A DNA stretch of 45,581 bases from Myxococcales bacterium (GCA_003136095.1 PNBO01000419.1:8401-53981); one strand, 5' to 3'. Positions 36,078-45,359 are shown, counted from the first letter of the stretch. Notes: generated by a model from the sequence alone, not told the origin. Made by a program: numbers and translations.

Positions 36078-36791
36078 ATGCCCAAACTGGAAACGCTCCT
36101 GGCCCGCAATCTCGGCTGCTCGCGCGGCGAGGCGCGTGGCCTGCTCGCCCGCGATGCGAGCGGGCTGCCGCATGAGGTTCTCCCCGGGGCGCTGCCGCTC
36201 TGCCTGACCATCGCGGGCAGGAGGATCAATATCCACGGCTCCTTCCACTTGCTGCTGCACAAGCCGGCTGGCTGCGTGACCGCGCTGTCCGACAGCCGGC
36301 ACCTGGCCGCGGCCAGCTACGTGGCAGGCGCGCCGCTCGCCGCCGAATTGCGGCCCATCGGCCGCCTCGACCTCGACACCACCGGACTTCTGCTGTGGAC
36401 CACCGACGGCGCCTGGCTGCACCGGCTCACCCACCCGCGCGGGGCGCTGCCGCGCGGCTACCACGCGGTTCTGGCGCGGCCGTACCAGCCACTGCCGGCG
36501 GACCTCGTTCTCCGCGACGGCCACCGGCCGCGCGTGGTCGACCTGCGTCCGCTGGCGCCGCACGAAGCCCATCCCGCCTTGCCACGTCCCGAGGGCGCGG
36601 CCGTTTTCGCCGCCATCACCATCGCCGGTGGCGCCTACCACGAGGTTCGCCGCATCTTCGCCGCCCTCGGTAGCCACGTGCTCGCCTTGTGCCGGGTGTC
36701 CTTCGGCGCGCTCACGTTGCCCACGGATCTCGCCGCGGGAAGCTGGCGCCCGATCACCAAGGCCGAGGTCGAGCCCCCTACCGCGCGCTGA
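36078..36791 (+). CDS. RsuA/RluB-family pseudouridine synthase
   Basis: A protein of 237 residues. RPIGRLDLDTTGLLLWTTDG with Asp98 is the RsuA/RluB/RluE/RluF signature, and LLHKPAG, ALPRGYHAV and EVRRIFAALGSHVLAL complete the core. A short and weakly conserved S4-like region is at the N terminus. It isomerises uridine in rRNA; the 16S U516 (RsuA) target is the most likely by length but is not proven. It is transcribed away from trmL, with 51 nt between the start codons. Confidence 0.88.
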   Translation: MPKLETLLARNLGCSRGEARGLLARDASGLPHEVLPGALPLCLTIAGRRINIHGSFHLLLHKPAGCVTALSDSRHLAAASYVAGAPLAAELRPIGRLDLDTTGLLLWTTDGAWLHRLTHPRGALPRGYHAVLARPYQPLPADLVLRDGHRPRVVDLRPLAPHEAHPALPRPEGAAVFAAITIAGGAYHEVRRIFAALGSHVLALCRVSFGALTLPTDLAAGSWRPITKAEVEPPTAR

Positions 36792-36794
36792 CGC

Positions 36795-36925
36795 CGTTAC
36801 TTGAAGTTCTGCGCGGCCCAGACCGCGCCGCCCGACGTCGTGTAGAAGCCGCAAGCCACGCCGTTCTTGTAGCCGGTTCCGGTCATGTTGATGTAGTGGC
36901 CGTGATCGGTAAAGCACTGTGGTTT
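36795..36925 (-). pseudogene. C-terminal remnant of a CAP/SCP-domain secreted protein
   Basis: On the minus strand an open stretch reads CFTDHGHYINMTGTGYKNGV followed by ACGFYTTSGGAVWAAQNFK and a TAA at 36797-36795. This is the end of a bacterial CAP (SCP/PR-1) domain. An in-frame TAG at 36928-36926 and the YfiR-like gene upstream show that the rest is missing. It is too short to be a gene and is best seen as debris of a deletion or rearrangement. Confidence 0.65.
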
Positions 36926-36930
36926 CTACG

Positions 36931-37515
36931 TCACCTGACCACGGTCGCCAGGCGGAGCAGCTCGGGCCCGAAGGCGACCCCCTCCTCGCGGTTCGCTTCC
37001 AGGTTGACGATGATGGTGTTCCGGCCGTCGAGATCGAACACGCCCAGCGACAGCCCGAGCTTGAGATGGGCCTCCTGGCTCGCCATGGTCAGCGCCTTGC
37101 GCGCGCGCGCCACCGCCTTGATGTCGGCCAGGTTGGCATCGAGCCCGCTGCACACGTAGAGGGTGTCGATCCCGCCCTCCCGCACCGCCTTGTCGAGGCC
37201 ATCGCGTCCGACGAAGGAGAGGCGGCTGATCTGCACGGGAAGCCCCAGCAGCGTCGCCGTCTCGAGGGGCGTGAACGCCTTCACGAGCAGGTCGGCCATC
37301 TTCTCGGATTCCTTATCGCCCTTCTTGGCGAGGATCGCGATGTTGACGGCCGCTCCGGCGCGTTCCTTGAGGTTCCCATCGTACGCGATGACTCGCGCGA
37401 GAAAGATCGCTTGCTTGCCCGGCGGGAGCTCCGCCGCCCGGGCGGGCCGGCCGGACAGAAAACCCACCGCCAGCATGCTGGCCCACAGGATCAGACGCAA
37501 ACGCGATCTAGTCAT
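36931..37515 (-). CDS. YfiR-like (DUF4154) periplasmic protein
   Basis: A protein of 194 residues with a signal peptide (LRLILWASMLAVGFLSGRPARA). The body matches the YfiR/DUF4154 pattern: KQAIFLARVIAYDGNLKERA, VNIAILAKKGDKES, GIDTLYVCSGLD, GVFDLDGRNTIIVNLEANRE. In Pseudomonas YfiR represses a membrane diguanylate cyclase, but no GGDEF gene is next to this one. ATG 37515 is chosen for the signal peptide; the start at 37581 would bury it. Confidence 0.8.
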   Translation of the reverse strand: MTRSRLRLILWASMLAVGFLSGRPARAAELPPGKQAIFLARVIAYDGNLKERAGAAVNIAILAKKGDKESEKMADLLVKAFTPLETATLLGLPVQISRLSFVGRDGLDKAVREGGIDTLYVCSGLDANLADIKAVARARKALTMASQEAHLKLGLSLGVFDLDGRNTIIVNLEANREEGVAFGPELLRLATVVR

Positions 37516-37723
37516 GGCGGAGAGGGAGAACCATGGACGAACCGCCCGCCTAGCATCCTCGACAATCACGGCGGCCGCCAAAAACTATCGATTTCGCCAT
37601 CCCGGACACTGCGCCACGTCACTCGTTGAACGACCACTCTCTGCGTTCAAGCTTACAAGGAACCCGTGACGAGAAACAAGTACCTTCCCGCAATCAGCGG
37701 AACCAGGCAAGGCCTGCTCGGGG

Positions 37724-38881
37724 CTAGCCAACCGGGTGCAGGCCGGTGCGATCGATGCCGTGCAGGTAGTACTGCGAATCGGCGAGAAAGCTGGTGAACA
37801 TGCCGATGTAGAGCACGAGCAACCGGATGAAGAGCGGCTGGTCTTCATACACGGACTCGATCTGTTTCTTGCGAATCTTGTCGTCGGGGTCGGCAAAGTG
37901 CTCGAGAAAACTTCCGTCGAGCAGACCTCCCTTCTCCTTGCTGTGAATGGCCGCCATGCCCCCGGCGGCGCAGTAGTCCATCATCTCGCGCAAGAGAGCG
38001 CGCCGCTCCTGCCCGCCCAACGCTGGCGACGAGAGCAGGGCCGCCACCGCCCATTGCGCCTGTTCGCTGCTGCTGGCGGCGAGGGCGCGAAAAAGGCGGG
38101 TCGTGGTTTCGTCCAGCCGGTCGAGGCGCTGCTCGCGCAGCATGCTCATGAGCACGACGTTCTTGAAGAGCTGGGAGACCAGGAGCACGCAGGCCTCGAC
38201 GTCGGGCACCACCGCGTCAACGTTGGGCGCCGGCCGGTAGCCGGGCAGGAAGAGCATGCCGAACGCCAGCTCGAAAAAGTCGTCGTGCTCGGTCGGGGTC
38301 CGCTGCACGGCGATGTCCATGGTGTTGTCCAGCCGGTCGGCCAACTTGCAGCGCAGGAGATCCGGCATGGTACGCACCTTGGACAGCACGACGCCGAGAT
38401 AGTCATAGTAGTTCTGCGTCGACTGCCGCCGGAGCAAGGCGATACGCTCGCCCAGGAACCAGCGATGGTTGGAGTCGATCTTTTCGAGCACGTGCGCGAA
38501 CTCCGCCTGCAGGCGATCCCACTCGGCGTCCCCCAGTTCCTCGCGGGTCAGATCCTCCTCCTTGTCGTGCAAGAAGGCCCCGAGCAAATCGAGGGTCGTC
38601 GGCGCCGGCATCACGCGTGCGAGCATGGCGGCGACGCGCAGACAGTGGAGCACGGCGGCGGGCCCGTTCTTGCGCCGCCGGTCGCCGTAGGCCTGTTGCA
38701 GGTAGTTGAGAGCTTCGAGCAGCGGCGCCTGATCCGCGACCTTGGCCGGCCCCAGAATCACGCGCAAAAGTGTGCGCAGGTCGATCTTGCGCGCCGAGAG
38801 GTGCCAGTTGATGGTGGCCGACAGGGTGAGGTGCCCCTCCACCGAGAGCCCCGCAAGCCGCTGTTCTTGGACTGAGAGCAT
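37724..38881 (-). CDS. SpoT-like HD-domain protein (possible alarmone hydrolase)
   Basis: A protein of 385 residues. The first half carries the RelA/SpoT hydrolase pattern: AAVLHCLRVAAML (His79), AFLHDKEED (His105, Asp106, Glu109, Asp110; HDxxED) and CKLADRLDNTMD. No synthetase, TGS or ACT domain follows. The C-terminal half is helical and unfamiliar, and ends with a hydrophobic stretch (PLFIRLLVLYIGMFTSFLA). A Mn-dependent phosphohydrolase acting on (p)ppGpp or another nucleotide is the best guess. GTG 38908 is an alternative start. Confidence 0.75.
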   Translation of the reverse strand: MLSVQEQRLAGLSVEGHLTLSATINWHLSARKIDLRTLLRVILGPAKVADQAPLLEALNYLQQAYGDRRRKNGPAAVLHCLRVAAMLARVMPAPTTLDLLGAFLHDKEEDLTREELGDAEWDRLQAEFAHVLEKIDSNHRWFLGERIALLRRQSTQNYYDYLGVVLSKVRTMPDLLRCKLADRLDNTMDIAVQRTPTEHDDFFELAFGMLFLPGYRPAPNVDAVVPDVEACVLLVSQLFKNVVLMSMLREQRLDRLDETTTRLFRALAASSSEQAQWAVAALLSSPALGGQERRALLREMMDYCAAGGMAAIHSKEKGGLLDGSFLEHFADPDDKIRKKQIESVYEDQPLFIRLLVLYIGMFTSFLADSQYYLHGIDRTGLHPVG

Positions 38882-38974
38882 GAAGTCACACCGCCGCGCC
38901 GCGCACACCGCGTCCGACGCAACGACATCATTCTACATGACCGGCCGCGATTGCCCAGGTTGGGCTTGAGCGGC

Positions 38975-40192
38975 TCACGGCTTCTTGGCGCGCAGGAGGT
39001 CACCGAGGGTGCCGAAGTGGGCCGGGCCGGCGGCTGCGCGGGCCGCGTCCAGATCCTCCTGCGAAACGACATCGCCGCGCTCGCCAGCGCCGAGCGAGAT
39101 GCGGCGCCGCTCGTGATCCAAGGCCAGGACGGTCACCACCAGGCTGTCCCCGGGCTTGCACATCTCACGCGCGTGGCGCACCTGCTTGCCCGCGGCCAGC
39201 TCCGAGGTGTGGACCAAACCCTCCACGCCAGGCGCCAACTCGACGAAGGCACCGAAGGACTCGACCCGGACCACCTTGCCCGTGACCTGCGTTCCCGAGG
39301 GAAAGCGCGCGCGCACGTCTTCCCAGGGATCGCGTTCCAGCGACTTGAGCGAGAGCGAAATCCGCTCGGGCCGCTTGGCGTCGTCGGTCTTCTCGATCTT
39401 GAGCACCTGCACATCGAGCCGCTGCCCGACCGCGAGAATTTCGCTCGGCCGCAACCCGCGAGAGAAGCCGAGCTCGGAAGCATGCAACATCCCCTCGATC
39501 CCGCCGAGGTCGACGAACGCGCCGAAATCCTTGATGCTCACCACCACGCCGGGCAGGACCGCGCCCGGCACCAGCTTGGCGCGCACCTTCTCGGCGCGCC
39601 CGCGCGCCTCTTCCTCGAGCAGCGCCCGCCGCGAAACCACCAAATTCACGCCGCGGCGGTCGACGTCGTAGCGCGTGACGCGGAACTGGAACTTGCGGCC
39701 CACGTACTCGCCGGCATCGGCCACGTGCCGCGCCTCGAGCTGCGAGATGGGACAGAAGCCGCGCACCCCGGCGATCGTGACTTCGACCCCGCCCTTGTTG
39801 ACGGCCGTCACGGTGCCTTCCACGGCCAGGCCGAGTTGCGCCGCCTGGGCTAGCTCCGCCTTGGCCTCCGGCCCCCGTGCCATCGCGCGCCGCAGGACCA
39901 CGCAGCCTTGCTTGCCCATGGTCTCGACCACGCGCGCGTCGATTTCGTCGCCCACCTTCACGCTCAGGTTCCCGTCGCCGTCACGCAACTGGTCGAGCTC
40001 GATCATGCCTTCGATGGCGCCGCCGGCGATCTCCACCACCGCCGATTCCTGCCCGATCATGGCCACCCGCCCGCGCACCGTGTCCCCCACCTGCGCCTCG
40101 GCACGCGCTCCGCGGCTCCGGCGGCCTTCGAACTCCGCCAGCATGGAGGCGAAGTCCTCCGGTTTACCGCTCGCCTGGTCGTTGTCGCTCAT
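38975..40192 (-). CDS. Multi-S1-domain RNA-binding protein
   Basis: A protein of 405 residues with four S1 (OB-fold) repeats, at about 33-110, 120-195, 205-285 and 295-375. Signature segments are GRVAMIGQESAVVEIAGGAI, GTVTAVNKGGVEVTIAGVRG, VVSIKDFGAFVDLGGIEGML and VVRVESFGAFVELAPGVEGL. It is shorter than six-domain ribosomal protein S1, so it is either a lineage-specific S1 paralogue or a general RNA-binding factor. The ATG at 40192 is preferred to two upstream starts in the same frame. Confidence 0.88.
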   Translation of the reverse strand: MSDNDQASGKPEDFASMLAEFEGRRSRGARAEAQVGDTVRGRVAMIGQESAVVEIAGGAIEGMIELDQLRDGDGNLSVKVGDEIDARVVETMGKQGCVVLRRAMARGPEAKAELAQAAQLGLAVEGTVTAVNKGGVEVTIAGVRGFCPISQLEARHVADAGEYVGRKFQFRVTRYDVDRRGVNLVVSRRALLEEEARGRAEKVRAKLVPGAVLPGVVVSIKDFGAFVDLGGIEGMLHASELGFSRGLRPSEILAVGQRLDVQVLKIEKTDDAKRPERISLSLKSLERDPWEDVRARFPSGTQVTGKVVRVESFGAFVELAPGVEGLVHTSELAAGKQVRHAREMCKPGDSLVVTVLALDHERRRISLGAGERGDVVSQEDLDAARAAAGPAHFGTLGDLLRAKKP

Positions 40193-40335
40193 GGCGGCTT
40201 TCATACCCGCTCCGCGCGCGGCTTGCACGCGCCGATTGCGCTGGAATTCGGATCCTCCCGTTCGGATTGGCGACGCCGGCTGGAAAGACGTAGTACACTA
40301 GAGGTGTCAGAGGTTCGAGCGAGGCAATTCCAGGC

Positions 40336-40620
40336 ATGGCCATGACGACGAAGAAGACACTACGCGTGCCCGTGGCCGCTGATGGCGTTCCCCTCGTCGT
40401 GCAATCGCAGCGACCGGAAAGGACGCGCGAAATCGCCAACGACGAGGCCATGGGCCCGGAGAACGAACCTCAGGCCGCGGCGGCGCCGGGCGCGCCGCGG
40501 GAGATCCTCGCGGACGACGTCACCGTGCCGGTGCACTCGTCGATCGAAAGCTCGCTCACCTTCGAAGTACTCCGCCGCCAATCAACCAACAACGACGACG
40601 AGGGCGACAAGAAACGGTAG
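40336..40620 (+). CDS. Hypothetical small protein
   Basis: A protein of 94 residues with no signal peptide or membrane segment. It is rich in Ala, Pro, Glu and Asp, and the C terminus is charged (NNDDEGDKKR). No family recognised. It lies 18 nt upstream of the PadR-like gene and may be co-transcribed with it. A second ATG two codons in could be the real start. Confidence 0.55.
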   Translation: MAMTTKKTLRVPVAADGVPLVVQSQRPERTREIANDEAMGPENEPQAAAAPGAPREILADDVTVPVHSSIESSLTFEVLRRQSTNNDDEGDKKR

Positions 40621-40638
40621 TCCGGGACCGCGTCCACC

Positions 40639-40938
40639 ATGAGCCAGGCCGAATCCGTCACTCCGCAAGCCGCCTTGCTGCGCGTGCTTATCGCCGGCGA
40701 AAGCGACGGCCCGGAGATCATGCGCAAGATCAAGGACTGGACCGAGGGCCACATCGACCTCGACCAACCGGCGTTCACCGCCACGGTGAGCGAGCTGGAA
40801 AGCTCGGGGCTGGTCGAGCGCCACCGGGGCACTCTCGACAAGCGCACGGGCGAGGCGCACGTGACGTTCGCGCTCACGACGGCGGGGCATGCATCGGCGG
40901 TCGAGATCCTGGCCGCCAGCCTAACGCGAAAAGCTTGA
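40639..40938 (+). CDS. PadR-like winged-helix protein
   Basis: A protein of 99 residues. ALLRVLIAGESDGPEIMRKI, AFTATVSELESSGLVERHRG and VTFALTTAGHASAVEIL follow the PadR winged-helix order (helix, recognition helix, wing, LTxxG). It lacks the C-terminal dimer helices of long PadR proteins. The last 65 nt overlap, tail to tail, the end of the YfhO-like gene. Confidence 0.72.
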   Translation: MSQAESVTPQAALLRVLIAGESDGPEIMRKIKDWTEGHIDLDQPAFTATVSELESSGLVERHRGTLDKRTGEAHVTFALTTAGHASAVEILAASLTRKA

Positions 40939-43279
40939 ACCCGGCCAGCGCGGCCCAAAGCCCGAGGAAAATCAGCCAGCCGCCCAGCGCGAGCGCGGCA
41001 CCCAGACGGAGGCCCGGCGTGCGATAGAACATCTCCACCCGATGGGCGCCCGCCGGAATCGCCACTGCGCGCAGCACGACGTCGGCGCGCTCAAGAGGGG
41101 CGGCGGCGCCGTCGACGGTCGCGCTCCAACCGCGGGTCCATTCGTCGAGGAGCACCGCGTACCCGGGCCGCGCGGCCTGGCAATGCAGGATCACGTGTTC
41201 GGGAACAGGCCTTTCGATGTCGCACGGGGTGGGCGCTTCCGTCGCGCTGGTGTGACGTTCCCCCGGTCCGGACAGGGCAATGGCGCCTAGGTCCACCGCT
41301 GAAGGACCGGACGGAAAGAGCCGTGCCAGCACCTGCTCGTCGGAGAGGCCGTGTTGGTAGCGGTAGGCCACGAAGGCGCGCGGCCGGCGCACCTCGTTTT
41401 CCACCACCACGTGCCCCGTGAGCGGTCCAAGGCTGCGCAGGGGCATGCCCATTCCGGCCGCCTGCGCGCCCTCGATGAGAAGGTAGCGGATGTCGAGGAG
41501 ATCCATGACGCGTTCGAGGTTGGCCCGGCCGCTGGCTGCGGCCAGGGTGTCGAAGCGTTTTGTCCCCGCGATGGCGTAGCCGGGAACCTGCCCAAAGCCG
41601 AAGCGCGTGGCCCCGTTGTCCTTGGCGAGCTGGTGGAGATAGAGCGCGCGCACCTCTCCGGGGACGGTGATAGGGGTCGACCCCTCCGCCCGGCGCAACA
41701 GGCGAGGGATTTCCTGCCGAGTCGGGGCCGGCAGCCGCGCGAGGAGCGCGGGCGTCTTGCGCACCAACTCGCGCGCGAGCAGCACCTGGGTCGACCAATC
41801 GTGGGCCACCAACTGCGCGAGCGCCAGGCCCGCGAACCCCGGCCGCGCGAAACGGCCCAGGCGGGGATGCTGAGCCAACCACGGGGTGAGGGCGACGAGC
41901 AGAGCCACGGCCGCGGCGACGAGCCCGCCCTCGAGCACGTAGGCCAGCGCCGCCTGCGCGTCGAGGCCGCGGTCCTGCGCGAGGGCGGCGCGGAAGAGGG
42001 CCTCGCCCAGCGGCCCGCGCACCGCATACCCCACGCACGCGAGGGCGGCGAGGAGCATGGCGAGACCCGCGCTGGCGAGGGATAGGCGCCGCCACCTGAC
42101 CGCAGGATCGAGCAGGCGGTCGAATCCAACCGCCGCGAGCGCCGACCACAGCACCAGCGCGGTCGCAAGATGCTTCTCGGGATAGCGCAGAACTTGTTCG
42201 AAGCGAAAGAGCGCGCGGTACGCGCCGTAGACCGGCGTGTGCGTGCCCAGGGCAAGAAGCAAGAAGAAGAGCGAGAGGAGGCCAAGACGCCGCAAGATTC
42301 CGCCCCCGCTCCCAGCCGCCACGGCCGCGCAAACGAGAACCGGAAGTCCGACGTAGACGCTCGCCGCCCAGCTTCCTTCCAGGCCGCCGCTGTCGACCCA
42401 GAGGTTGGCGAGGTTGCACTCGGGGCGTAGGCCGTGGCCGAGGAAATCCGGCCAGAACAGCTCGATGAGGCGCAGGGGATGCATCGACCACGCCCCGCTC
42501 GCGGCCAGCGAGAAACCGCCCGCGCGGGCGCTGTCTGGCAGGGTCAGCAAGGGCGGCAGCACCGAGGCCGCCCCCATGAGCGCGCCCAGCAACCCTGCGG
42601 CGGCGAGCGCGGCCAGGGCCGGGAGCCGGCGCCGCGCGCCGAGGAGCACGATGGCGCCGGCCAGCAGCGCGTTGTTGACGCCCGCGGGATTGCCCGAGGC
42701 CACCGAGCCCGCGAACACGGCGGAGAAGATCAGGCCTTGCCGAACATACGCGTGGCGCTCTTCCGCCTGCGCCAGTCCGAGTGCGGCCCAGGCCAGAAGC
42801 GGCATCCAGCCCAGGGCCATGAGGATGGACCCGTTGACCGGCATCGACGTCATGTAGCCGGAGGTCATGAGCGCCGCCCCGCCGAAGAACGCCCCCAGGG
42901 GACTGGCGCCCAGCCGCCGCGCGAAGAGCAGCCCGCCCACCCCGGCGAGAAAAAGGTGCAGGAGGAGCAAGAGGTCGGCCCCGAGCAGCGGATCCACCAG
43001 CGCGACCGCCCAGGCGGGAGGATAGGTTACGCCGTTGTTCGGATCCGCGGCGAAACGATCGCCGAGACGCAGGTGGTCCCACCACTCCGGCAGGTGCCCC
43101 TGGCGCAGGCTTTCGGCGAGAAAGGCGCGTGAGGGCAGCGTCCAGGTCAAATGGTCGCGCACGGCGAAGGTTTCGCCCCCGAACAGCACACGCAGGTAAG
43201 CGAGCGCGAGGACGGCAAGCAGCCCGAGGAGGCCGAACCGAAGCGCGCGACGCCCGGCGCCTAGCGGGGAATCGCCCAA
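40874..43279 (-). CDS. YfhO-like polytopic membrane protein
   Basis: A protein of 801 residues with a dozen or so membrane segments and a soluble C-terminal domain. DHLTWTLPSRAFLAESLRQG, PPAWAVALVDPLLGADL and SGYMTSMPVNGSILMALGWM follow the YfhO family pattern (PF09586), a GT-C-like fold linked to cell-surface glycan or lipoteichoic-acid modification in Firmicutes; the donor and acceptor here are unknown. The only in-frame start near the membrane segment is TTG 43279, 7 nt after the pyruvate kinase stop, so the two are probably co-transcribed. Confidence 0.82.
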   Translation of the reverse strand: MGDSPLGAGRRALRFGLLGLLAVLALAYLRVLFGGETFAVRDHLTWTLPSRAFLAESLRQGHLPEWWDHLRLGDRFAADPNNGVTYPPAWAVALVDPLLGADLLLLLHLFLAGVGGLLFARRLGASPLGAFFGGAALMTSGYMTSMPVNGSILMALGWMPLLAWAALGLAQAEERHAYVRQGLIFSAVFAGSVASGNPAGVNNALLAGAIVLLGARRRLPALAALAAAGLLGALMGAASVLPPLLTLPDSARAGGFSLAASGAWSMHPLRLIELFWPDFLGHGLRPECNLANLWVDSGGLEGSWAASVYVGLPVLVCAAVAAGSGGGILRRLGLLSLFFLLLALGTHTPVYGAYRALFRFEQVLRYPEKHLATALVLWSALAAVGFDRLLDPAVRWRRLSLASAGLAMLLAALACVGYAVRGPLGEALFRAALAQDRGLDAQAALAYVLEGGLVAAAVALLVALTPWLAQHPRLGRFARPGFAGLALAQLVAHDWSTQVLLARELVRKTPALLARLPAPTRQEIPRLLRRAEGSTPITVPGEVRALYLHQLAKDNGATRFGFGQVPGYAIAGTKRFDTLAAASGRANLERVMDLLDIRYLLIEGAQAAGMGMPLRSLGPLTGHVVVENEVRRPRAFVAYRYQHGLSDEQVLARLFPSGPSAVDLGAIALSGPGERHTSATEAPTPCDIERPVPEHVILHCQAARPGYAVLLDEWTRGWSATVDGAAAPLERADVVLRAVAIPAGAHRVEMFYRTPGLRLGAALALGGWLIFLGLWAALAGFKLFALGWRPGSRPPMHAPPS

Positions 43280-43286
43280 GATCCTA

Positions 43287-44696
43287 CTACCCCTTGAGCT
43301 TGTAGAGCTTGAGCACGTTGGTCTGGAAGGGCTCGTTGCCCATCACCATGCCAAAGGTGATCACGATGTTGTCGCCAGGGAACGCAAGCTGGTTCTTGAG
43401 GAGCTGGCGCTCGGTCTGCTCGACCACGCCCGCGACCCCCTGCACCCATTCGCCGTGCAGCGGCCGTACGCCCCACAGCAAGCCGAGGCGGCCGAGCACC
43501 TTCTCGTGGCGCGAGAAGGCCACGATGTTGGCGAGTGGACGCTGGGCGGAGAGCAGATTCGCCGAGTGGCCGCTCTCGGTGTAGACGGCGATGGCCGCGA
43601 GGTGGAGGTCCTCGGCGATTTCCGCGGCCGCGTCGGCGATCGAGCTCGAGAAGGTCCGTTCGCTCACGTCGGGGCGTTCCTGCCCAGCGGTCAGGTAGTT
43701 CTCGTTGCGCTCGATCTCGTCGATGATGGTGCCCAGGAACTTGACGGCCTCGACCGGATAATCGCCCACCGAGGTCTCGGCCGAGAGCATGACGGCGTCG
43801 GTGCCGTCGAGCACGGCATTGGCCACGTCCGACACCTCGGCCCGCGTCGGGCGAGGGTTCTTGACCATCGAATCCAGCATCTGCGTGGCGGTGATGCCGG
43901 GTTTGGCGCGCAGCTTGATCTCGCGCAGGATGCGCTTCTGGATGAGCGGCACCTTCTCTTGGCCGGCCTCGACCCCCAGATCCCCGCGCGCCACCATGAC
44001 CGCATCCGCGGCCTCCAGGATCGCCTCGAGGTTCTGCACCGCCTCGGGTTTCTCGATTTTCGCGATGATGGGAATGCCACCCGACAGGGCCTTGGCCTCC
44101 TCGATGTCGCTGGCGTTTTTCACGAAGGAAAGCGCGAACCAGTCGACGTCCAGCTCGCGGCCGAAGACGATGTCCTTCTTGTCCTTCTCGGTGAGCGCGG
44201 GCACGGAGAGAGCGGAACCAGGCAGGTTCATGCCCTTCTTGTCCTTGAGCATGCCGCCATCGACGATCCGGCAGACCACGTCGTCGCCCTGGACCGACTC
44301 GACCCGCAGTTGCAGCAAGCCATCGTCGAGCAGGATGGGGTCGCCGGCCTTCACGTCGCGCGCGAGCGGCAAGTAGGTGTGCGAGACCCGCGCGGCGGTC
44401 CCCAGGAAATCGCCGGTGGACAGGATGATCGACTTTCCCTTTTCCAGTGGCACTTGCCCGCCCTGCATCTTGCCCACGCGAATCTTCGGACCGCACAGGT
44501 CCGCGAAGATGGTGATGGGCCGCCCCACCTGCTTGGCCGCGGCGCGGACGTCGTCGTGCATTGCCCGGTGGGCCACGTACTCGCCATGCGAGAAATTGAG
44601 GCGCGCGACGTCCATGCCGGCCTCGATCAACTCGACCAGCCGAGGAACGCCCGCGGTCGCCGGGCCCAGAGTACAAACGATCTTCACCTTGCGCAT
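43287..44696 (-). CDS. pyk: Pyruvate kinase
   Basis: A protein of 469 residues. It starts with KIVCTLGPAT, then GMDVARLNFSHGEY, ADLCGPKIRVG, the active-site signature IIAKIEKPEAVQNLEAILEA, MVARGDLGVE, ITATQMLDSMVKNPRPTRAE and GTDAVMLSAETSVGDYPVEA. It transfers phosphate from phosphoenolpyruvate to ADP, the last step of glycolysis. The ATG at 44696 has an AAAGGA ribosome site; the ORF start 13 codons earlier adds non-conserved residues. Confidence 0.96.
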   Translation of the reverse strand: MRKVKIVCTLGPATAGVPRLVELIEAGMDVARLNFSHGEYVAHRAMHDDVRAAAKQVGRPITIFADLCGPKIRVGKMQGGQVPLEKGKSIILSTGDFLGTAARVSHTYLPLARDVKAGDPILLDDGLLQLRVESVQGDDVVCRIVDGGMLKDKKGMNLPGSALSVPALTEKDKKDIVFGRELDVDWFALSFVKNASDIEEAKALSGGIPIIAKIEKPEAVQNLEAILEAADAVMVARGDLGVEAGQEKVPLIQKRILREIKLRAKPGITATQMLDSMVKNPRPTRAEVSDVANAVLDGTDAVMLSAETSVGDYPVEAVKFLGTIIDEIERNENYLTAGQERPDVSERTFSSSIADAAAEIAEDLHLAAIAVYTESGHSANLLSAQRPLANIVAFSRHEKVLGRLGLLWGVRPLHGEWVQGVAGVVEQTERQLLKNQLAFPGDNIVITFGMVMGNEPFQTNVLKLYKLKG

Positions 44697-44887
44697 GCGC
44701 GGCCGTCCTTTCGCCGCCCATGCTCGCAGAACCATGCCCCGCGCTCAATGACAAGCGCCAACCCTGCATGACACACCGATCCAAAAAAAGATCGATATCC
44801 AGAATCGTAAGTCTGGAAATACTTCTGCCTACCTGTATGATGCCGCTCGCAGTCCAACGTCACAGTCACACTCGGGGAGGACAATCG

Positions 44888-45253
44888 ATGAAGCGTCTAC
44901 TCATGGTTCTTTCGGTTTCCGCTGTATTGCCTCTGTCGGGCCTTGCTTTCGCGCAAGGGAAGCCCGCCGCGGCACCCGCTCCTGCACCAGCGGCGGCTGC
45001 CAAGCCAGCCGCCGCGCCCGCCGCGCCGGCTGCGGCCAAGCCAGCGGCCGCGCCAATAGCCGCCAAAGAGGCGAAGGCCGAGAAGGCCGCGGCCGCCGAG
45101 GAGAAGGGCAAGGACGCCAAGGCCGAGAAGGCCGAAGCTGAAAAAGCCGAGAAGGCCGAGAAGGCCAAGGCCGAAAAGGCCGAGAAGGCCGAGAAGGCCA
45201 AGGCCGAGAAGACCGAGAAGGCCGAGAAGGCCGAAGCCCCCAAGGCCAAGTAG
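44888..45253 (+). CDS. Secreted Ala/Lys/Glu-rich low-complexity protein
   Basis: A protein of 121 residues with a signal peptide (MVLSVSAVLPLSGLAFAQ). A Pro/Ala tether follows, then repeated AEKAEKAEKAKAEK units that should form a single charged alpha helix. The ribosome site GGGAGGA is strong. No known domain. The region just upstream has a CCAGA/TCTGG inverted repeat (about 44800-44816) that could be regulatory. Confidence 0.8.
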   Translation: MKRLLMVLSVSAVLPLSGLAFAQGKPAAAPAPAPAAAAKPAAAPAAPAAAKPAAAPIAAKEAKAEKAAAAEEKGKDAKAEKAEAEKAEKAEKAKAEKAEKAEKAKAEKTEKAEKAEAPKAK

Positions 45254-45285
45254 TCTCCGGGCAATCGCCCGAAAATCGCGCGCGG

Positions 45286-45316
45286 GCCGGTGGGCTTTGC
45301 CCGGCGGTACTCACCG
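45286..45316. repeat. 31-nt direct repeat, copy 1
   Basis: It matches 45360-45390 at 27 of 31 positions, 74 nt apart. Each copy can form a small GGG-CTTT-CCC type hairpin, and both carry CCCGGCGGTACTCAC. Confidence 0.8.
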
Positions 45317-45359
45317 CGCAAGTTCGAACCCAGGGTTTTTCCCTGAGAGTTGACTGAGC

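Noticed and set aside
36040-36917. Upstream extension of the TrmL frame
   Set aside because: It covers the divergent pseudouridine synthase; TrmL homologues begin at the HVILVEPE strand.
44814-44832. Possible sigma-54 promoter (GG-N10-GC) upstream of the Ala/Lys-rich gene
   Set aside because: Only the GG and GC dinucleotides fit; the flanking consensus bases do not.
45316-45335. GTTCGAACC, another T-loop-like sequence
   Set aside because: No tRNA cloverleaf can be built around it; it is a short palindrome in a repeat-rich region.
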